From positions 124,001-188,000 of the forward strand of contig CANGTQ010000002.1 of assembly GCA_947456955.1 (NCBI GenBank): 64,000 nucleotides of DNA. The letters run 5' to 3'. The stretch's first letter is position 1, and every line of letters begins with the position of its first letter. Below, one piece after another: positions 60,887-64,000 of this stretch. Below the pieces are notes generated by a model. The model saw only the letters and a list, made by a program, of their open reading frames with translations. It had not been told where the DNA came from and ran no database searches. The DNA is from Flavobacteriaceae bacterium (GTDB taxonomy: Bacteria; Bacteroidota; Bacteroidia; Flavobacteriales; Flavobacteriaceae). Position numbers and translations under genes: made by a program.

Positions 60887-61214
60887 AACAATCACATCCG
60901 AAATAAAATTTCTAGTTGAATTAGATGAAAACCGTGTTCCTGAAAAGCTAACTTGGTCTGCAGAAGATGGTGGTGTTGAACTAGAAGAAGCCAAAGCTAT
61001 GATGCTTTCTATTTGGGACAGTAAGGTTCAAGAAACGCTTCGAATAGATTTGTGGACAAAAGACATGCCTGTAGATGAAATGAAATTATTTTTTCATCAA
61101 ACTTTGGTTGCTATGTCAGAGACTTTCCAACGTGCCACTCAAGATGAAAAAATGGCGGATACTATGAAAGATTTCTGCGACTATTTTGCTGAAAAAATGG
61201 AGTTAAAAAAATAG
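60879..61214 (+). CDS. gldC: Gliding motility protein GldC
   Basis: A 111-residue soluble protein beginning MGKTITSEIKFLVELDENRV, with the central block LTWSAEDGGVELEEAKAMML and the acidic C-terminus DYFAEKMELKK. This matches GldC, encoded next to gldB and needed for full gliding. It has no signal peptide. The ATG at 60879 overlaps the end of gldB by 8 bases; the longer frame from 60831 is inside gldB and is not used. Confidence 0.92.
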   Translation: MGKTITSEIKFLVELDENRVPEKLTWSAEDGGVELEEAKAMMLSIWDSKVQETLRIDLWTKDMPVDEMKLFFHQTLVAMSETFQRATQDEKMADTMKDFCDYFAEKMELKK

Positions 61215-61219
61215 AAGAT

Positions 61220-61840
61220 TTAAAACTGATTCAAGTCTTTAAAAACTTCAGTGTTTACATCGTCTATATAATCCAAAACAGTTTCTCTTCCAGTAGTTTC
61301 AGTAGCTGAAGTTACAAAATGCTGCGGCATTTCTTCCCAGTTATTTGCCAAAAGGGCTTTTCGGTAAGCGGCTATGTTTGAGTCAATTTTACCTTTACTT
61401 ATCTTATCAGCTTTTGTAAAAATAATACAGAATGGTATTTCAATTTCACCCAAATAAGTGATGAATTCCAAGTCGATTTTTTGTGCTTCTAAACGAATGT
61501 CAATTAGCACAAAAGCACAAACCAACTGTTCTCTTTTTTCAAAATAATCAGTAATAAATTCTTGAAAAACTTGTTTCGTTTTTTTGGAAACACGAGCATA
61601 ACCATAACCAGGCAAATCGACTAAAAACCAATTCGAATTAATTTTGAAATGATTAATCAGCTGAGTTTTTCCGGGTTTTCCTGATGTTTTTGCCAAATTT
61701 TTATGATTAGTCAACATGTTGATTAGGGAAGATTTTCCAACATTAGAACGACCAATAAATGCATATTCCGGCAAACGTTCTAACGGACATTTACTTACAT
61801 CTGAATTGCTAATAATAAATTCGGCAGTGTTAATTTTCAT
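61220..61840 (-). CDS. engB: Ribosome biogenesis GTP-binding protein YihA/YsxC
   Basis: A 206-residue TRAFAC GTPase that helps to assemble the 50S subunit. The G1 motif is GRSNVGKSS (30-38), G2/switch region GKPGKTQLINHF, G3 LVDLPGYGYA and G4 IFTKADK; the C-terminal G5-like block is VTSATETTGRE. The length is normal. It lies 5 bases from the stop of gldC on the opposite strand (convergent). Upstream is a short sequence GTCATTGCGAGG reminiscent of repeats found in other Bacteroidota. Confidence 0.95.
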   Translation of the reverse strand: MKINTAEFIISNSDVSKCPLERLPEYAFIGRSNVGKSSLINMLTNHKNLAKTSGKPGKTQLINHFKINSNWFLVDLPGYGYARVSKKTKQVFQEFITDYFEKREQLVCAFVLIDIRLEAQKIDLEFITYLGEIEIPFCIIFTKADKISKGKIDSNIAAYRKALLANNWEEMPQHFVTSATETTGRETVLDYIDDVNTEVFKDLNQF

Positions 61841-61889
61841 TTATTGTCATTGCGAGGCGCATAAGGATTCCCGCTATAAGTTGTTTTAA

Positions 61890-62654
61890 TTATAAATGAA
61901 CTTCTTTTAGCCATTCGTGAAGCAAACGGTTGAATTCATCAGGATGTTCCATCATGGCAGCATGCCCACATTTGTCAATCCAATATAATGAGGAATTAGG
62001 CATCAATTTATGAAACTCTTCTGCTACTTCTGGTGGTGTAACCTGATCGTTTTTGCCCCAAATAATACAGGTTTTAATATGCATTTTTGGCAGATCTTTA
62101 CCCATATTATGACGAATTGCACTTTTGGCAATGGTTAACGTTTTAATCACTTTTATTCTATCATTTACTACCGAAAAGACTTCGTCAACAATTTCTTTAG
62201 AAGCTACTTTTGGGTCATAAAAAACAGCTTCTGCTTTTTTCTTTATGTATTCGTAATCACCACGTTTCGGATAACTATCACCCATAGCACTTTCGTAAAG
62301 CCCGGAACTTCCCGTAATTATAAGACCGGCGACTTTTTCCGGATATACTTTGGCATGATACAAGGCGATATGACCGCCAAGAGAATTTCCTAAGAGAATT
62401 ACTCGGTCAAAACCTTTAAAATTGATAAAGTCTTTTACATATTTTGCAAAAGCTTTTACATTGGTTTTTAAAATGTTTTGACTATATAGCGGCAATTCAG
62501 GAATAATAACTTTATAGCCATTAGATGAGAAATAGTTGGCAACTCCACTAAAGTTACTTAACCCACCCATCAACCCGTGCAAAACGACTATCGGCGTGCC
62601 TTCTCCAGCTTCAAAATAGGAATACCTACCTTCTTTTCTAAATTTTCCTTCCAT
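61890..62654 (-). CDS. Alpha/beta hydrolase
   Basis: A 254-residue cytoplasmic alpha/beta hydrolase. The oxyanion block is VVLHGLMGGLSNF near 23-35, the nucleophile elbow is LLGNSLGGHIAL (Ser about 99), the acid is in WGKNDQVTPPE and the catalytic His in DKCGHAAMMEHP near the end. The substrate is unknown; the family includes esterases and C-C hydrolases. It follows engB on the same strand, with 49 bases between, upstream of it in transcription order. The divergent mraZ promoter lies about 270 bases away. Confidence 0.88.
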   Translation of the reverse strand: MEGKFRKEGRYSYFEAGEGTPIVVLHGLMGGLSNFSGVANYFSSNGYKVIIPELPLYSQNILKTNVKAFAKYVKDFINFKGFDRVILLGNSLGGHIALYHAKVYPEKVAGLIITGSSGLYESAMGDSYPKRGDYEYIKKKAEAVFYDPKVASKEIVDEVFSVVNDRIKVIKTLTIAKSAIRHNMGKDLPKMHIKTCIIWGKNDQVTPPEVAEEFHKLMPNSSLYWIDKCGHAAMMEHPDEFNRLLHEWLKEVHL

Positions 62655-62880
62655 GTGACTTTTTTGAGTTTTGCCTCGGCAACAAATATATGATTTTATA
62701 GATTAATACTCATTAATATAAGCATTATTTACTGCTAAAACCCACAATTTCATTACTATTAAAATAAAAACCCATAAAGTAGTATTTAACAAAAAAAACA
62801 AATACAAAGAATCATAATAATCAATTTTTTAACTCTCTTTTATTCGTTCGTCAACAACTCTTTATTATTTTTTAAAATTT

Positions 62881-62989
62881 AAACCTATAGGTTTTCCTAG
62901 GTTTTTCTGAAAAAAAAGAAAGAAGTGGTAAAACTTATTAACAAAGTGGTATTTTGTGGTAAATTGTGGTAATTATTTTTATATTTTTG
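62881..62989 (+). promoter_or_regulatory. mraZ promoter region with MraZ-like box array
   Basis: Three GTGGT boxes at 62946-62950, 62956-62960 and 62966-62970 are spaced exactly 10 bases apart (GTGGT plus five A/T bases), and a fourth lies at 62925-62929. This resembles the short direct repeats bound by MraZ upstream of mraZ in other bacteria (TGGGN units), here with a T in place of one G. A -7-like TATTTTTG is at 62982-62989, 23 bases before the TTG start. A 14-bp palindrome AAACCTATAGGTTT starts the region at 62881. The rest of the gap from 62655 holds nothing recognisable. Confidence 0.6.
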
Positions 62990-63012
62990 CTCATAACCAT
63001 TATAAAACCAAA

Positions 63013-63486
63013 TTGAATACCATAATCGGAACATACGAATGTAAAGTTGATGCCAAGGGAAGACTCATGATTCCTTCGGCATTAAAGAAGCAACTTGCTA
63101 ATTCCCTGCAAGATGGCTTTGTCTTAAAGCGTTCCGTTTTTCAACCATGTTTAGAGTTATATCCAATGACAGAGTGGAATTTGATGATGCAAAAAATCAA
63201 CAAATTGAACCGCTTTGTAAAGAAAAACAACGACTTCATTCGTCGGTTTACCGCTGGAGTAAAAGTGGTAGAAGTTGATGATTTAGGAAGGTTGTTAATT
63301 CCAAAAGATTTAGTAGGCTTTAGTAAAATCTCCAAAGACATTGTCTTGTCTTCAGCGGTTAATATCGTTGAGATTTGGGACAAAGATTTATATGAAAATG
63401 CAATTGCGGGCGATGATGATGAGTTTGCAAATTTGGCCGAAGATGTAATGGGAAGCAGTAATGATGACAATGATGGAATATCATAA
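63013..63486 (+). CDS. mraZ: Division/cell wall cluster transcriptional repressor MraZ
   Basis: A 157-residue double-SpoVT/AbrB-fold DNA-binding protein that controls the dcw cluster. The first half has IIGTYECKVDAKGRLMIPSA and the second has VVEVDDLGRLLIPKDLVGF, the two D-x-x-G-R-L-x-I-P motifs. The start is TTG at 63013; the frame upstream (GTG at 62956) is made of operator repeats. It overlaps rsmH by several bases, and the GTGGT box array upstream suggests autoregulation. Confidence 0.93.
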   Translation: MNTIIGTYECKVDAKGRLMIPSALKKQLANSLQDGFVLKRSVFQPCLELYPMTEWNLMMQKINKLNRFVKKNNDFIRRFTAGVKVVEVDDLGRLLIPKDLVGFSKISKDIVLSSAVNIVEIWDKDLYENAIAGDDDEFANLAEDVMGSSNDDNDGIS

Positions 63487-64000
63487 TCCGGTTTTATTGA
63501 CAGAAACTGTTGAAGGATTGAATATCAAACCCGATGGTGTTTATGTGGATGTGACATTTGGTGGTGGTGGCCATTCAAAAGAGATTTTGAAACGATTAGG
63601 ACCAAACGGAAAACTATTCGGATTTGACCAAGATGAAGATGCTTTTGCCAATGCCTTGCCAGACGATAGATTTACACTGATACCTGAAAATTTTAGATAT
63701 ATCAAACGGTTTTTGAGATTTCACGGTGTAAAAAGCGTTGACGGGATTTTGGCAGATTTAGGAGTTTCATCGCATCAGTTTGATGTTCCCGAAAGAGGTT
63801 TTTCTACTCGCTTTGATGCCGATTTGGATATGAGAATGAGCAAAAAAAATGAATTGGATGCGTTTAAAGTTGTTAATGAATATGATGAGTCCAATTTAAA
63901 AAGAGTGTTTTTGGATTACGGCGAATTAAAAGTTGCTCCGGCCTTAGCTAGAACAATTTTGGAAGCAAGAGAAAAGAAAACTATTAATACCACGGATGAA
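63461..64000 (+). CDS. rsmH: 16S rRNA m4C1402 methyltransferase (3' end outside window)
   Basis: The first 180 residues of RsmH (MraW), which N4-methylates C1402 of 16S rRNA. The opening EYHNPVLLTETVEGLNIKPDG, in two parts, and the SAM motif VDVTFGGGGHSKEIL near 28-42 are diagnostic, as are ADLGVSSHQFD and FSTRFDADLDMRM. The frame is open to the window end. Several in-frame ATGs (63461, 63464, 63470, 63473) allow starts a few codons apart; all overlap the mraZ end, so the pair is coupled. The gene continues the division/cell-wall cluster. Confidence 0.94.
   Translation, partial: MMTMMEYHNPVLLTETVEGLNIKPDGVYVDVTFGGGGHSKEILKRLGPNGKLFGFDQDEDAFANALPDDRFTLIPENFRYIKRFLRFHGVKSVDGILADLGVSSHQFDVPERGFSTRFDADLDMRMSKKNELDAFKVVNEYDESNLKRVFLDYGELKVAPALARTILEAREKKTINTTDE

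Noticed and set aside
61846..61875. GTCATTGCGAGG followed by a diverged stretch before engB
   Set aside because: It resembles a repeat I have seen in other Bacteroidota, but one short copy in the window is not enough to call an element.
62956..63012. Longer mraZ frame starting with GTG
   Set aside because: The extra codons are the GTGGT operator boxes and promoter; the MraZ fold begins at the TTG at 63013.

Overview
The window is a stretch of the main chromosome of a Bacteroidota bacterium, almost certainly family Flavobacteriaceae (Flavobacterium or a close relative). The evidence is low G+C, gliding genes gldB and gldC, type IX secretion (T9SS) cargo with type A and type B sorting domains, a T9SS plug-domain (DUF5103) protein, a folate/nucleoside-kinase fusion typical of the group, no visible Shine-Dalgarno sequences, and promoters of the TTG...TAnnTTTG type. 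No insertion sequence, prophage, CRISPR array or rRNA operon is visible. The content is mostly housekeeping, with unusual structure in intergenic DNA.

Layout: 1-2.5 kb holds the end of hemW, a tiny GIY-YIG nuclease gene bracketed by palindromes, a cyclase-family hydrolase, a GNAT acetyltransferase and a MmcQ/YjbR protein. 2.6-10.5 kb holds an AsmA-like protein, folK-dNK, a SpoU methyltransferase, a DUF1573 protein and mutS. 10.6-10.85 kb is a tRNA-Gly/tRNA-Leu unit with promoter and terminator. 11-15 kb carries small lipoproteins, an S46 dipeptidyl-peptidase and kdtA. 15-27.5 kb holds sugar metabolism genes (a DegT aminotransferase and galE), fabD, pirin, purT, an aspartate-type aminotransferase, a desaturase, rsmG, a T9SS cargo protein, pruA and apaG. 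27.5-30.7 kb holds the DUF5103 protein, a methyltransferase carrying an in-frame palindromic insertion, and map.

From 37.2 down to 30.7 kb runs a tight six-gene operon: TerC, a DUF2490 barrel, a TetR regulator, an ABC exporter with an unusual ATPase domain, an HlyD adaptor and a TolC channel. A MscS-type channel gene lies just upstream. Near-identical 48-bp promoter/operator segments precede both the channel gene and the operon, suggesting one TetR regulon. 38.1 kb holds a decayed fragment of an acetyl-CoA hydrolase/transferase gene. 38.3-46 kb carries a large T9SS type B protein, gpmI and a DUF5916 protein. 46-55 kb holds an L,D-transpeptidase, tRNA-Gly, pepE, an M1 peptidase cluster, tatA, a PAP2 phosphatase, an O-methyltransferase, rlmN and a lipoprotein. 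55-64 kb holds a polyprenyl synthase, dnaG (zinc ligands lost), a response regulator, nadE, gldB-gldC, engB, a hydrolase, and the start of the division/cell-wall cluster (mraZ-rsmH) behind an array of MraZ-like boxes.

The best candidate for an undescribed system is the palindromic element family with arms ATGCTGAA and TTCAGCAT. Two nearly identical inverted copies bracket the GIY-YIG gene at 551-835. A diverged copy sits before fabD, and a back-to-back pair is carried in frame inside the methyltransferase at 28852-29688. This resembles REP/REPIN elements mobilised by a resident nuclease, here possibly a GIY-YIG enzyme instead of a RAYT transposase; that link is inference.
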